A model generated the notes under the pieces. It did no database searches, had not been told where the DNA came from, and saw only the letters and a list, made by a program, of their open reading frames with translations. Positions 7,713 to 17,897 of a stretch of DNA of 64,000 nucleotides are shown here, one piece after another (position 1 is the stretch's first letter; every line of letters starts with the position of its first letter). A program made the position numbers and the translations under genes. Source of the DNA: Faecalibacter macacae (GTDB taxonomy: Bacteria; Bacteroidota; Bacteroidia; Flavobacteriales; Weeksellaceae). Location of the stretch: assembly GCF_003687725.1 (NCBI RefSeq), contig NZ_RDOJ01000003.1:189605-253604 (forward strand), in the 5' to 3' direction.

Positions 7713-10700
7713 TTAATATTTATTAATTACGTTGATATATCCTGTATATTTTCTGCCGTCGGGTAATTCTATAATGTACCAATAACTTGTAGAAGGCAGA
7801 GGTTTTCCATCCTTTTTTCCATTCCAATTGAATTCGGTAGAGCTTTCTTGACTAAATAATTTAAATCCAAATCGATCAAATATTTCTAATTTAGCACTTT
7901 GCCCGTTAAAAACATGCAGGTTTTTAATTACCCAAAAATCATTAATACTATCTCCATTAGGAGAAATAGTATTTGGAATATTAGGTATTACCCCATCAAA
8001 AGGTCCAACAACACAGTTTTCGTTTTCAATTTTTACATAGAAATTATGAATTCCAGGAAGTAAATTATCAAAAATGTTACTTGTTTGCCAATTAATATTA
8101 TCAATTGAATATAAAATTGTACCATTTCCTGAAGCTATAATTGTTGCTGAATTTTGATTATAAATAATTTGTTTTATTTCGGGTAATTCGAAATTTTGTA
8201 TGTTAAATTCTTCAGTATAGCTACAACCATTTCTAGCTGTAACTATTAACTTGTATTTTCCCGGAGAACTAATGATTAAAGTAGAATCTTGAGAGATTTC
8301 TTCATTTTTATCATTAAACCAATTATATGTGTATATTTCTGAGTTAAGTAAATTTGGATTAATAATAATACTGGTTTCTGGACATATTCTATAGTCTTGA
8401 ATTTCGAAGATTGGAGAATCTAATAAGGTTAAATTAATAATTCCTAGATCAGGACAATTGTTACCATTTTCAGCTATTTTAAAATAAATTTTATTGCTAA
8501 TCGTAAAATCATGATAGTAATCTGTTGGGTTTTCAATTTGATTGACATCGTTATTTAAATCATCTAAAGTTTTATAATATTTAAATTCTTTATTGTTGAA
8601 ATTTAGTTCAAATTGTGTTATATCAATAGGTTCAATATTATCATTTTCGTTATCACATATAGGGTCTAGGTCAAAAGTAAATTTATCATTAAATTTATAC
8701 TTGATTCTAACTGCGATTCTATCTCTACAACCACCTTCAATTAAAGATTCTAAAATTATTGTAGTATTTAAATTCGGGTCTAAATGGAAATTTATTTCTT
8801 GTTCATCAGTTAAATATTTACCAGCATCAACATCTTTTTGATTTAAATATATTCTGTAATTAGCATATTTATTTATTAGAGGATCGGTTAAAAGATCATT
8901 ATTAGTGTCATTGTCCTTAGTTCTTTCATTGATCCATTCTCTGAAGTTAAATTGAAAAATTCCGTCTAAATTATTATCACATACCTCTATTTCTGTATCA
9001 TCAAAAAGTTTAATACTTGCTAAAATATTTAAATGTACTGGTGCAATACTGTAGCAGCCATGAATACTTTCGTATCTTGCATATATTGTAGTTGTGGGGA
9101 TAAATGCAAGTTGTTTATATTGTTTCCAATCGTTAATAAAATTTTCATTACCCTCAATTGCATCTTCCATAACTTCATAATATTTTACAGAAGTTATCAA
9201 ATTTTCAAAAGGTAAATTGTTAGATTCAAGATATAGTTGGTTAATACTATCATCAAGATTAAAAATAACATGTGGCAATTCTACTACATTACATAAGAAT
9301 AAATTAGCTTCATCTTCTAAATTAATTTGTGGCCTTTGATTTGTTAAAAAATTTAATTGAATTTCTAATTTTTGATAACATTCTATCAATGAGTTTTTTT
9401 CAATAATACTTACATAAATTTTATGTGATTCACTAACTCTATATGTATTAAATTCTTCAATCTCATCTTGGTATTTATTAGTATTGAAATCATAGTTTTT
9501 ATAAAATTTGAAATCATAGTTTTGAGGAATTGTAACAAATTCGTTTAAATATGATTCAAGATCAATATCTTCATATTGATCAAAATTATTATCACAATAA
9601 ATATCAACATTTGTAAAACTCTTAAGTATTCCTTGATTTGAGTATATTCTAATATTTAATGGATTAATTTGTTCACAATCGGTTTCGGTTTGTGTATATC
9701 TTATTTTGATCCAAATTGTTTGATAATTACGATTTAAGTTTAGATTAGTTATTGGAATAGTAGCATTTTCGTCTGCAAAAAAATCAATTAAAGGGGAAGG
9801 GGAAATGTTTAATATATCTACAGGTAAAAGATTTATGACAATTTCGCTTAAATCAATTTGTTTTTCTTGTATTGCGTAGTCTACACAAATGTCAACATTT
9901 TCTAATATTGGTTTAGGAGGTGTTATTGTATACTCTAAAACAACAACAACGAATTCGTTATTGTTTTTTGTAGCAAAGCGGATATAATATCTAGTTGTGT
10001 TTTGACCATTGATAATTACATTATGATCTAATATTCCTTTATTATTAATATCGTTGGCTGAATCATAATCTAAATGGAACGATATGTCAAGATTGTTAAA
10101 TGATAATCCAGGGCTAGTTATTTTAATGATTTTTTTAGCATCGTTTAATAAATTTCTATTATAATTATTTTCAGTTAAGCATAGATATATATTTGCAATT
10201 TCTGTGTCGTAAATTAGTGGGTTGTCTTCAGGAGAGTCTAGATCAGTATCATTAATATTTAATATTATTCTTCTAAATTTTACACGTGCATTTACTTCAA
10301 CAATATTATAACATCTATAACTACAGTTTTGATTTGAATTTTCTACCCTTAAATAAAGTTTATATCTATAATCTTTATCAGGTTCACCTTCTTCAATTAT
10401 ATGAAGCTCTCTGCTACCTGCTATCGCATTTTGATATGTTTTAAATGCTTTTACTGTAATGATGTTAGTATCATTACTAAGTTTTATATTTCTTTTTTCT
10501 AATTCTTTTTCCCAATTAAAAGGTTCATTATAGATAGGATTGATATTGGTAATAATATCGAAGTATTCTTCATAAGATTCAAAATCAATTTCTGATTTGA
10601 TTAATTGTGGGCTTTTTACAAAATTTATAGATATTTCTTCTGAAAGATTATTTGTACAATAAGGTAAATCATATTTAACTCTAAGTTTAGTATCTTTTGT

Positions 10701-12137
10701 TAAATTTATTTCTGTAATTTCATTTTCCTGACCATTTAAATAATACCTAATATTTGTAACATTATTTAGATTGGAGAAAAGTTGGCAATTTAGATTCTCT
10801 AATTTATAGTTAGTTTCAATATTGTCATTTTTAATGTCACAAACATTAACTTGGTTTGGAAGATCAATGTAATTAGAGAAATTTAGTATTGCGATTCCAA
10901 AACAATTTTGGTCAGATATGTTTTCAATTCTTACATAATATATTCTATTAGGTTCTAAATTTTGCTGAATTGGTAAATAATTAGAATTATTTATTTCTGC
11001 ATCATTTTTATTTAAATAAAATTTATATTTAAAATATCTATGATCAGATTGATAGTTTAATACAGAGTAATAATTTGATTGAGAAAGAACAACGTTTTCT
11101 GAACAAATAACTTCATTATAATTTTTAGGTAAAGGGAATTGATTGTCAATTGTTATCTGATGTTGTTGATTTATTGTGAAAGATTCATCATCATTATATT
11201 TGTAGGTTGCAGTAGCTGTATATATAGAGGGTCTAATTTCACATACTTCAATATTTTTACTTTCAAGAACAGCATCATCAATATTATTTGTCCAAATAGT
11301 ATTAACTGGATATAATACTTCTCCATTTGGTATGAAAATATAGGACTCTAAATTAGCACTCCAATTACCAGTGTTTCTTCCTGGTACTGCTATTCCATTC
11401 ATACCTGAATCATTTATGCCTATTAAACTAGCTTTGTGTGGCATATCAGGTTTTGGTTCAGGTTTAGTTTCAATATTAATTTCAATAATACTTGTTCTTT
11501 CGTTCAATATGATTTGGAAAGTAGATGTATTATCGATATTATCTTTTGTTAATTGTTTAGCTTTATAATAGTTTATCACTAATTTTCTACATGGATATTC
11601 ACCAATTGTGTAATAGTAAATGTCTGAATCGTCTTCTTTATTGAATATCAAATCTTGATATGAACCAAATATAGCATCTTGAGGTAAAAGGTTATTTGGT
11701 AGTGGTAAATTGTTTAAGTTAGCTGAATTATAATCTCCCTCATTTATATCTTCTCTAAATGAAATCATACCATTAGTACTAATAATCAGAGAACTTCTTA
11801 TTTTTCCATAAAAATGGAATAGGAATGGTTTATTACCAATTTCTGAGAAATTTATGCGTTTAATAAATTTATCATCACCTTCTGCATTTATAGATATACC
11901 TTCATTATAACTTCCTATTGGATTATATGCTATTTTTTGTGGCGATTGGTATTGATTAGAATTAGTGATTGCAGGGAATTCTGAATTAATTCTTATACAT
12001 GAATTATTAAAATCATAATCACATGTTATATGTGTTATTCCATAGTTGTTATTATGGTCTTTAGTGTATTGACAGGTTTGAGATAAAACAGTAGATAAAA
12101 ATAAATTGAGTAAGATGACGAAATATAATTTTGTCAT
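7713..12137 (-). CDS. Giant T9SS type B sorting domain surface protein, copy 1
   Basis: 1,474-residue exported protein. The N-terminus (MTKLYFVILLNLFLSTVLSQ) is a Sec signal peptide. The last ~85 residues (NTISPNGDSINDFW ... RFGFKLF ... TSYWYIIELPDGRKYTGYI) form the type B C-terminal signal of the type IX secretion system, which directs export across the outer membrane. In between is a long array of beta-rich, Asn/Ile-rich, Cys-containing modules with recurrent phrases such as CDNN-D-x-D, YYVRIEN and KIYVKI, resembling the gliding/adhesion proteins of flavobacteria. No catalytic motif is seen. It is a clear paralogue of the gene at 12223-16608, with matching N-termini, module order and C-terminus. 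Role inferred: adhesin or other cell-surface structural protein. Confidence 0.93.
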   Translation of the reverse strand: MTKLYFVILLNLFLSTVLSQTCQYTKDHNNNYGITHITCDYDFNNSCIRINSEFPAITNSNQYQSPQKIAYNPIGSYNEGISINAEGDDKFIKRINFSEIGNKPFLFHFYGKIRSSLIISTNGMISFREDINEGDYNSANLNNLPLPNNLLPQDAIFGSYQDLIFNKEDDSDIYYYTIGEYPCRKLVINYYKAKQLTKDNIDNTSTFQIILNERTSIIEINIETKPEPKPDMPHKASLIGINDSGMNGIAVPGRNTGNWSANLESYIFIPNGEVLYPVNTIWTNNIDDAVLESKNIEVCEIRPSIYTATATYKYNDDESFTINQQHQITIDNQFPLPKNYNEVICSENVVLSQSNYYSVLNYQSDHRYFKYKFYLNKNDAEINNSNYLPIQQNLEPNRIYYVRIENISDQNCFGIAILNFSNYIDLPNQVNVCDIKNDNIETNYKLENLNCQLFSNLNNVTNIRYYLNGQENEITEINLTKDTKLRVKYDLPYCTNNLSEEISINFVKSPQLIKSEIDFESYEEYFDIITNINPIYNEPFNWEKELEKRNIKLSNDTNIITVKAFKTYQNAIAGSRELHIIEEGEPDKDYRYKLYLRVENSNQNCSYRCYNIVEVNARVKFRRIILNINDTDLDSPEDNPLIYDTEIANIYLCLTENNYNRNLLNDAKKIIKITSPGLSFNNLDISFHLDYDSANDINNKGILDHNVIINGQNTTRYYIRFATKNNNEFVVVVLEYTITPPKPILENVDICVDYAIQEKQIDLSEIVINLLPVDILNISPSPLIDFFADENATIPITNLNLNRNYQTIWIKIRYTQTETDCEQINPLNIRIYSNQGILKSFTNVDIYCDNNFDQYEDIDLESYLNEFVTIPQNYDFKFYKNYDFNTNKYQDEIEEFNTYRVSESHKIYVSIIEKNSLIECYQKLEIQLNFLTNQRPQINLEDEANLFLCNVVELPHVIFNLDDSINQLYLESNNLPFENLITSVKYYEVMEDAIEGNENFINDWKQYKQLAFIPTTTIYARYESIHGCYSIAPVHLNILASIKLFDDTEIEVCDNNLDGIFQFNFREWINERTKDNDTNNDLLTDPLINKYANYRIYLNQKDVDAGKYLTDEQEINFHLDPNLNTTIILESLIEGGCRDRIAVRIKYKFNDKFTFDLDPICDNENDNIEPIDITQFELNFNNKEFKYYKTLDDLNNDVNQIENPTDYYHDFTISNKIYFKIAENGNNCPDLGIINLTLLDSPIFEIQDYRICPETSIIINPNLLNSEIYTYNWFNDKNEEISQDSTLIISSPGKYKLIVTARNGCSYTEEFNIQNFELPEIKQIIYNQNSATIIASGNGTILYSIDNINWQTSNIFDNLLPGIHNFYVKIENENCVVGPFDGVIPNIPNTISPNGDSINDFWVIKNLHVFNGQSAKLEIFDRFGFKLFSQESSTEFNWNGKKDGKPLPSTSYWYIIELPDGRKYTGYINVINKY

Positions 12138-12222
12138 AGGTATAACTTAGGTTTATCATAAATTTATATAATTTAAACTAGATTAGAAATATCTAAACCA
12201 TATTAGTCTTTATTAAATGGGT

Positions 12223-15200
12223 TTACTTATTTATAACATGTATATTTCCAGTATATCGTCTATTGTCAGGGAAAGTTATTGTATACCAATAAGATGTAGA
12301 TGGTATTGGTTTGCCATTTATTTTTCCGTCCCATAATAGCTCAATATCACTTTTTTGAGAAAATATTATTTTTCCAAATCGGTCATAAATAATTATTTCT
12401 GCTGTTTTTCCTTCAAAAATATTTAAATCGTTTAATTTCCATATATCATTTATACCATCATCATTTGGTGAAATCGTATTGAATAATTTAGGAATTAATG
12501 TGCCATATGGACCAACAATACAGTCGATTTCTTTATATTTTAAATAAATATTGAAAGTGCCATAATCTAAATTTTCAAAAGTATTATCTGTTTGCCAATT
12601 TGATTTATCTAAAGAATAAAGGATAGTTTTATCATCAATTCCATTTGCTTTTACTATAATATTGTTATTATGAACTTGAATTTCTATTAAGTTAGGAACA
12701 ATTTTTTCTTTAATTGTAAAACTAGTAATTGAGGTGCAATTGTTAATTGTAGTTATTTTTAAATTATATCTTCCAATTTTATTCGTAGTTAAATATTGCG
12801 AACTAGAAACCAAGTTTCCTTCTTCATCAGTCCATTCAAATTCTACAATATTCCAATTTAAATAATTAGGATTAATAGTGATAAATTCGTCTTTACAAAT
12901 TTCAAAATCAGGAATTTCAATTATAGGAGATTGGTTGTAATAAAAATTTAATATTATAAAAATTGGACACGAATACTCTGAAGTTATTTTTACATATATT
13001 TTATTACCATATAATAAATTTAATTCAAAATTATCAGGATTATTTATTGAATTACTGTTCGTATTAATATCACTTAAATTTCTATAATATTCATAAGTTG
13101 CATTAGGGTAATCTTGTTCAATTTGTGTTAAATCAACAAATTCAATATTATCATTATGGGTATCACAAATAGCATCTATATCAATGTTTATAGAAGTAGG
13201 TTTATTGTAATTTATTTTAATTGAGATATAATCGTCGCAACCACCTTGTATAGAAGCGCTGATTATTAATGAATCATGAATAGTAGGGTTTAAAATAAGT
13301 AGTTGATTTAGTGGAATCGAATTTCCATTTATATAATCATTTAATGTATAGTATAATTTATATTCAGCTTGTTTATTAACAAAATAATCTGTCATCAAAT
13401 CGTTAGAGTCATCAGTATCATTTACTACAGAGTTGATCCATTGTTGAGGATTAAATTCATACATTCCATCAAAATTAATATCGCAAGTATCTAAAGATAA
13501 ATTTGATTTGAATTTTATAAATCCTAAAATAGATAAGTTAATAGGTTTGATGTTAAAACATCCGTATGTATTATCAAATCTGGCATAAATTATTTTAGAG
13601 GGTTGTGTTGCTAATAATTGATATTGATTATAGTTTTGAATATGATTTGAATTACCAATAAATGCATCGTTGTAATTTTCGTAATACTTTACACTTGTTA
13701 TTAAATCATTATAAACAGTTAGATCATTAAAAAACTGAGGTATTGAATTTTCTAGATTAAAAGTTACATTTTGGTTATTTGCTTCATTACATATTAATAA
13801 GTAAGCTTCACTATTCATGTAAATTTGCCTAATAGGTTCAGGATCAAAAATTAGTTTTAATTCTACCATTTGTGTGCAAGCAGCAGATTGATTTAAAGTA
13901 CTAATTTCAATAAAAATTTTAGCAACATTATTAACCGTAAAACTTGTAGGTTCTTTTATTTGATTAGAAAAGACATTGGTATTAGGATTGAAATTTTTGT
14001 AAAATTTAAAAGTGTAGTTATTTGTATTATCTACGAAGTTATTTAAATAATCGTTTAAGTTAACTATTTCTAAACCATCAAGATTATTGTCACATAATAA
14101 TGTTTCTTCATGGTAATTTTTTAATATATTTTCAACTGAAACTAGTTTAAATTGAATTGGTGAAATAGTTTCACAAATATTTTCAGTTTGAGTATATTTT
14201 ATTTTTACCCAAATAGTTTTGTAGGTACGATCTAAAGTATAATTATGAATTAAATTTTGAGCATTTTCGTCAGAATAGAATTCAATAATTGGAGTAGGAT
14301 CTAAATTGAGTATTGCTTCAGGAATTAATTCAGAAATATAATCTTCTAAAAATATATTTTTAAAATTTAATTGATTGTCTACACAAATTTCAAAAGAATT
14401 TTTCTGAGGTATATTGGGTAAAAATGAATATTTTAAATGTTTTACAATGTAATTACCATTTGTAGAAGCAATTCTAACATAAAAATTTCTGGTATTATTA
14501 TTTGTTACATTAAAAATGCTATTAATACCATTATTCTTTAAATTGTTTGCACTAGTATAATTTAAATGGTAAGTAACCATTAAATCTTTAATGTCATGGT
14601 TAGTTACTTTAAAGATTCTATCTACATCTAAAGCTAAATTTAAAGTATAATTTTGATTTGCGCATAGATATACATCAGCAATTTCATTATCATATTTAGA
14701 TGGATTATCCATTGGTTTGTCTGGATCTTTGTCAGAAATATTTAAAATGATTTTATTAAACTTAGCAATTATGTTTAATGGTATTATTGTATAACAATTT
14801 CCATTACAATCATAATTTTGGTTTTCAATTTTTAAATACCAAGTGTATCTGTAGTTATTTTCCTCAATGCCTTCTTGTATATATTCAATTTGATTTAAGT
14901 TATTTTGAGCATCATGTAATGTTTTAAAAACTTTTAATTCATCAGTATCAGGATTAGATGAAATTTGAATATTAAGTTTTTTTATTTCATCTTTCCAATC
15001 AATGGGTTCTCTATCACTTGGATTATTATTTGTTACAAAATCAAATAATTTTTCATATGATTCAAAATTAATTTCTTCAACAAATGTTGTTGGACTTGGA
15101 GATAATTGTAACGAAATATTTTTAACTGTATAATTTATACAAGTTTCGGTATCGAAAACAACTTTTAAATTAGTATTATTAATTATAGGATAAGTTGTAA

Positions 15201-16608
15201 CAGGGGTTGTAGAATTATTGATATAATATCTGATATTAGTTGCGTCTGGAATGTTTTCAAAAATTTTACTATTTAAATTTTCAAGATTATATTCTTCTAT
15301 TAAATCATTATTGTTATTGTCACATATTTCTATTTTATTAGGAATATTTAAAGGTTTACCAATTTCTAATTTAGCTACTTGAAAACATGAAGTACTGCTT
15401 TTATTCTCAATTCTTACATAATAAGTTGACTCAAAATCTAAAATTTGATTTTGTGGAATATAATTGTTTCTGTCATTTAAAGCGTCTATTTCCGTTAAGT
15501 AAAATTTATAATTAAAATTATCTGGATTGACTTGAGAATTTATAGAGCTGTAAAAATTATTTTGGGATAAGTCATAGTCAGATTCACAAATATTTGCGTA
15601 AAAATTTGTTGCAATAGGATAGTCTTCTTCTATATTAATAGAATGATCATTTACAATATAAAATTCTTTATTTGATGAAGTGATATATTTAGCATTTGCC
15701 GAATGTATTGCCGGAGTAATATCACAAACGTTTAAACTATTACCAAAAATACTATTATCATTATTGTTATTTGTCCATTCAATTATTTGTGGTTGTAAAT
15801 CTTTACCGTTTGGAATAAAGCTGTAAGATTCATTATTTATTTCCCATATACCAGTGTTTCTATTCGGAACCGAAATCCCGTTTCCAGTAGAATCTGTAAT
15901 TCCTAATAATGTTGATTTAAATCTAGCTGAAGGATTAGGGTAGGGTTTCTCTAATACATTTATATCTATCTTACTTGTTAATTCGTGTAAAACAATTTGA
16001 AAAGTAGATGTTTGATTTGTACCTACAATTTTTCCTTTATAGAAATTAATTACTAGTTTTCTACAAGGGAATTCCCCTTCTATATTTATAAAAATATCTG
16101 AATCGGAATTTGTAGAAAAACTTAGGTCTTGAAATGGACCAAATATTGATGATTTAGGTAGATAACTACTTGGTATTCTGCTACCATTTAAATTAGGTGT
16201 ACTAAAATTATTTACTTGATAATTATTATCAAAAGATATAAATCCATTTGAACTAATAATGACTGAATTCTGAGGAGATCCATAGTAATTAAATGAAAAT
16301 GGTTTATTTCCAATTTCATTAAAATATATTCGTTTTAAGAATTTGTCATCATCATTAGCTTTTATTCCTTCACCTTCATTAAATAACCCTGTTGTATTAA
16401 ATTGATTTCCTTGAAATAAATATTGATCAGAATCTTTTATTATCGGGAAATTAGATTGAAGTTTTATGCAAGAATTTAAAAAATTAAATCCACAATTTAT
16501 ATTTGTATTTAATTCATTATGATTATGATCTTTAACATAAATACAATTTTGGGAAAATAAAAATATAGGGTAGAAGGTAAGTAGTAAAAGCAAATGAAAC
16601 TTAACCAT
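12223..16608 (-). CDS. Giant T9SS type B sorting domain surface protein, copy 2
   Basis: 1,461-residue paralogue of the next gene. The signal peptide (MVKFHLLLLLTFYPIFLFSQ) is followed by the shared start of the mature protein (NCIYVKDHNH, then NEGEGIKANDDDKFLKRIYF and FSFNYYG). Beta-rich modules repeat throughout, and a type B T9SS C-terminal domain closes it (NTISPNDDGINDIWKLNDLN ... DRFGKIIFSQ ... TSYWYTITFPDNRRYTGNI). The two genes lie 85 bp apart in the same orientation, as from a tandem duplication that has since diverged strongly. The coding sequence is very A+T-rich and loaded with Asn, Ile and Lys. The ligand or function is unknown. Confidence 0.93.
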   Translation of the reverse strand: MVKFHLLLLLTFYPIFLFSQNCIYVKDHNHNELNTNINCGFNFLNSCIKLQSNFPIIKDSDQYLFQGNQFNTTGLFNEGEGIKANDDDKFLKRIYFNEIGNKPFSFNYYGSPQNSVIISSNGFISFDNNYQVNNFSTPNLNGSRIPSSYLPKSSIFGPFQDLSFSTNSDSDIFINIEGEFPCRKLVINFYKGKIVGTNQTSTFQIVLHELTSKIDINVLEKPYPNPSARFKSTLLGITDSTGNGISVPNRNTGIWEINNESYSFIPNGKDLQPQIIEWTNNNNDNSIFGNSLNVCDITPAIHSANAKYITSSNKEFYIVNDHSINIEEDYPIATNFYANICESDYDLSQNNFYSSINSQVNPDNFNYKFYLTEIDALNDRNNYIPQNQILDFESTYYVRIENKSSTSCFQVAKLEIGKPLNIPNKIEICDNNNNDLIEEYNLENLNSKIFENIPDATNIRYYINNSTTPVTTYPIINNTNLKVVFDTETCINYTVKNISLQLSPSPTTFVEEINFESYEKLFDFVTNNNPSDREPIDWKDEIKKLNIQISSNPDTDELKVFKTLHDAQNNLNQIEYIQEGIEENNYRYTWYLKIENQNYDCNGNCYTIIPLNIIAKFNKIILNISDKDPDKPMDNPSKYDNEIADVYLCANQNYTLNLALDVDRIFKVTNHDIKDLMVTYHLNYTSANNLKNNGINSIFNVTNNNTRNFYVRIASTNGNYIVKHLKYSFLPNIPQKNSFEICVDNQLNFKNIFLEDYISELIPEAILNLDPTPIIEFYSDENAQNLIHNYTLDRTYKTIWVKIKYTQTENICETISPIQFKLVSVENILKNYHEETLLCDNNLDGLEIVNLNDYLNNFVDNTNNYTFKFYKNFNPNTNVFSNQIKEPTSFTVNNVAKIFIEISTLNQSAACTQMVELKLIFDPEPIRQIYMNSEAYLLICNEANNQNVTFNLENSIPQFFNDLTVYNDLITSVKYYENYNDAFIGNSNHIQNYNQYQLLATQPSKIIYARFDNTYGCFNIKPINLSILGFIKFKSNLSLDTCDINFDGMYEFNPQQWINSVVNDTDDSNDLMTDYFVNKQAEYKLYYTLNDYINGNSIPLNQLLILNPTIHDSLIISASIQGGCDDYISIKINYNKPTSINIDIDAICDTHNDNIEFVDLTQIEQDYPNATYEYYRNLSDINTNSNSINNPDNFELNLLYGNKIYVKITSEYSCPIFIILNFYYNQSPIIEIPDFEICKDEFITINPNYLNWNIVEFEWTDEEGNLVSSSQYLTTNKIGRYNLKITTINNCTSITSFTIKEKIVPNLIEIQVHNNNIIVKANGIDDKTILYSLDKSNWQTDNTFENLDYGTFNIYLKYKEIDCIVGPYGTLIPKLFNTISPNDDGINDIWKLNDLNIFEGKTAEIIIYDRFGKIIFSQKSDIELLWDGKINGKPIPSTSYWYTITFPDNRRYTGNIHVINK

Positions 16609-16744
16609 ATAAATAAAAACTATTTTAGATTATAAAAATAAATAATTAAAACGGTTAAATAAGTATTTAAAAGCTTTTTATTTTACACAATATGGTATAT
16701 ATTCAATTGATTAATAATGAGTTATTCTCTATTAACAATTTAGA

Positions 16745-16786
16745 TTAACAAAAAAGCGATTCAAATTTGAATCGCTTTTTTGTTAA
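16745..16786 (-). terminator. Terminator of the prc-permease operon
   Basis: Perfect 42-bp palindrome (two 21-base arms centred on 16765/16766) that includes the stop codon of the permease gene. The AAAAAA/TTTTTT flanks supply the U-tract in either direction. Confidence 0.85.
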
Positions 16787-17895
16787 TTTTTTATATCCAT
16801 TAAATCTCGTAAAGTATTTCCGAAAATATTAAATCCTAATACTAAAATCATAATAGCTAAACCAGGTATAATAGCTAAATGTTGTTTACCTAATATGATA
16901 TGGCTATAATGTTCTTTGATAATATTTCCCCAAGAAGGTGTTGGTGGTTGTGCCCCAATTCCTAAGAAACTTAAACCAGATTCTACCAAAATAGCTGAAG
17001 CAAAGTTAGCTGCAGAAATTACAATAACCGGAGCTATAATATTTGGCATAATTTGTTTAAATATGATATTGAAATCATTAAATCCTAAAGCTCTTGCGGC
17101 TTCAACAAATTCTTTTTCTCTATAAGATAAAAATTGACCACGAACAACACGTGCAACTTCTACCCACATTGTAAGACCTACTGCAATAAAAATTTGCCAA
17201 AATCCTTTACCAATAGCTAAAGTAATTGCAATAACTAATAACAAAGTTGGAATAGACCAAATTACATTAATAAACCACATGATTATATTATCAGTCTTTC
17301 CTTTGTAATAACCAGCAAAGGCACCAAGAGTTACTCCTACAATCAAAGAAATAAACACAGCAATAAATCCGATTAAGAAAGATATTCTTGTACCAATAAC
17401 TAATCTTGAAAAGAAGTCTCGTCCATAACTATCTGTTCCTAAAATATAAGTTTTGTCAAAAACGAAATCTTTTTCAATTGAAGTTAAAGAGATATTATGC
17501 TTTGTCCATTCTTTTAAATTTACTTTTAAAGGTTCTCCGTTTAAGCCATTTCCTAAATATGGAATATATTCTAATTGATCATTGTTGATTTTGTATGATG
17601 AAATACTGATATGTTCTGAATCAATTTCTTTTCCAAAAAAATAATCATTAAAGCTTCGACTATCAGTATAGTTTGGTAACGGGATTTCTAAAGTTAATTG
17701 TTTGTGACCAATAGGAGCGTAAGCAATAGCTAAATCTTGTCTATTGGCATTTTGAGTTTTGTCTGAGGCAATAAAATAGGCAAAAATAGTAATCAATCCG
17801 GCTAGCAGAATTATACTAAAAGAAATGAGCCCAATAGGGCTCTTTCTTAATTTTCTTAATACGATTTGAGTAAAAGAACCTGAGTTTTGTTCCAT
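16783..17895 (-). CDS. ABC transporter permease, OppC/DppC type
   Basis: Inner-membrane permease of a dipeptide/oligopeptide-type ABC importer, 370 residues. A first membrane helix (about residues 19-43) is followed by a ~100-residue extracytoplasmic insert and then the BPD_transp_1 core of about five helices, starting near the OppC-typical TDSYGRDFFSRLVIG. The cytoplasmic EAA loop that contacts the ATPase reads EAARALGFNDFNIIFKQIMP (near residue 263). The other subunits (binding protein, second permease, ATPases) are not in the window. It starts 2 bp after the prc stop codon, so the two genes are very probably co-transcribed. Substrate not determinable. Confidence 0.9.
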   Translation of the reverse strand: MEQNSGSFTQIVLRKLRKSPIGLISFSIILLAGLITIFAYFIASDKTQNANRQDLAIAYAPIGHKQLTLEIPLPNYTDSRSFNDYFFGKEIDSEHISISSYKINNDQLEYIPYLGNGLNGEPLKVNLKEWTKHNISLTSIEKDFVFDKTYILGTDSYGRDFFSRLVIGTRISFLIGFIAVFISLIVGVTLGAFAGYYKGKTDNIIMWFINVIWSIPTLLLVIAITLAIGKGFWQIFIAVGLTMWVEVARVVRGQFLSYREKEFVEAARALGFNDFNIIFKQIMPNIIAPVIVISAANFASAILVESGLSFLGIGAQPPTPSWGNIIKEHYSHIILGKQHLAIIPGLAIMILVLGFNIFGNTLRDLMDIKN

Positions 17896-17897
17896 TC

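Noticed and set aside
7713-16608. Horizontal transfer of the giant surface-protein pair
   Set aside because: The base bias can come from their Asn/Ile-rich composition, and no integrase, repeat or tRNA junction flanks them.
16745-16786. 21-base-arm palindrome as a regulator site
   Set aside because: Its A/T-run flanks and overlap with a stop codon mark it as a terminator.
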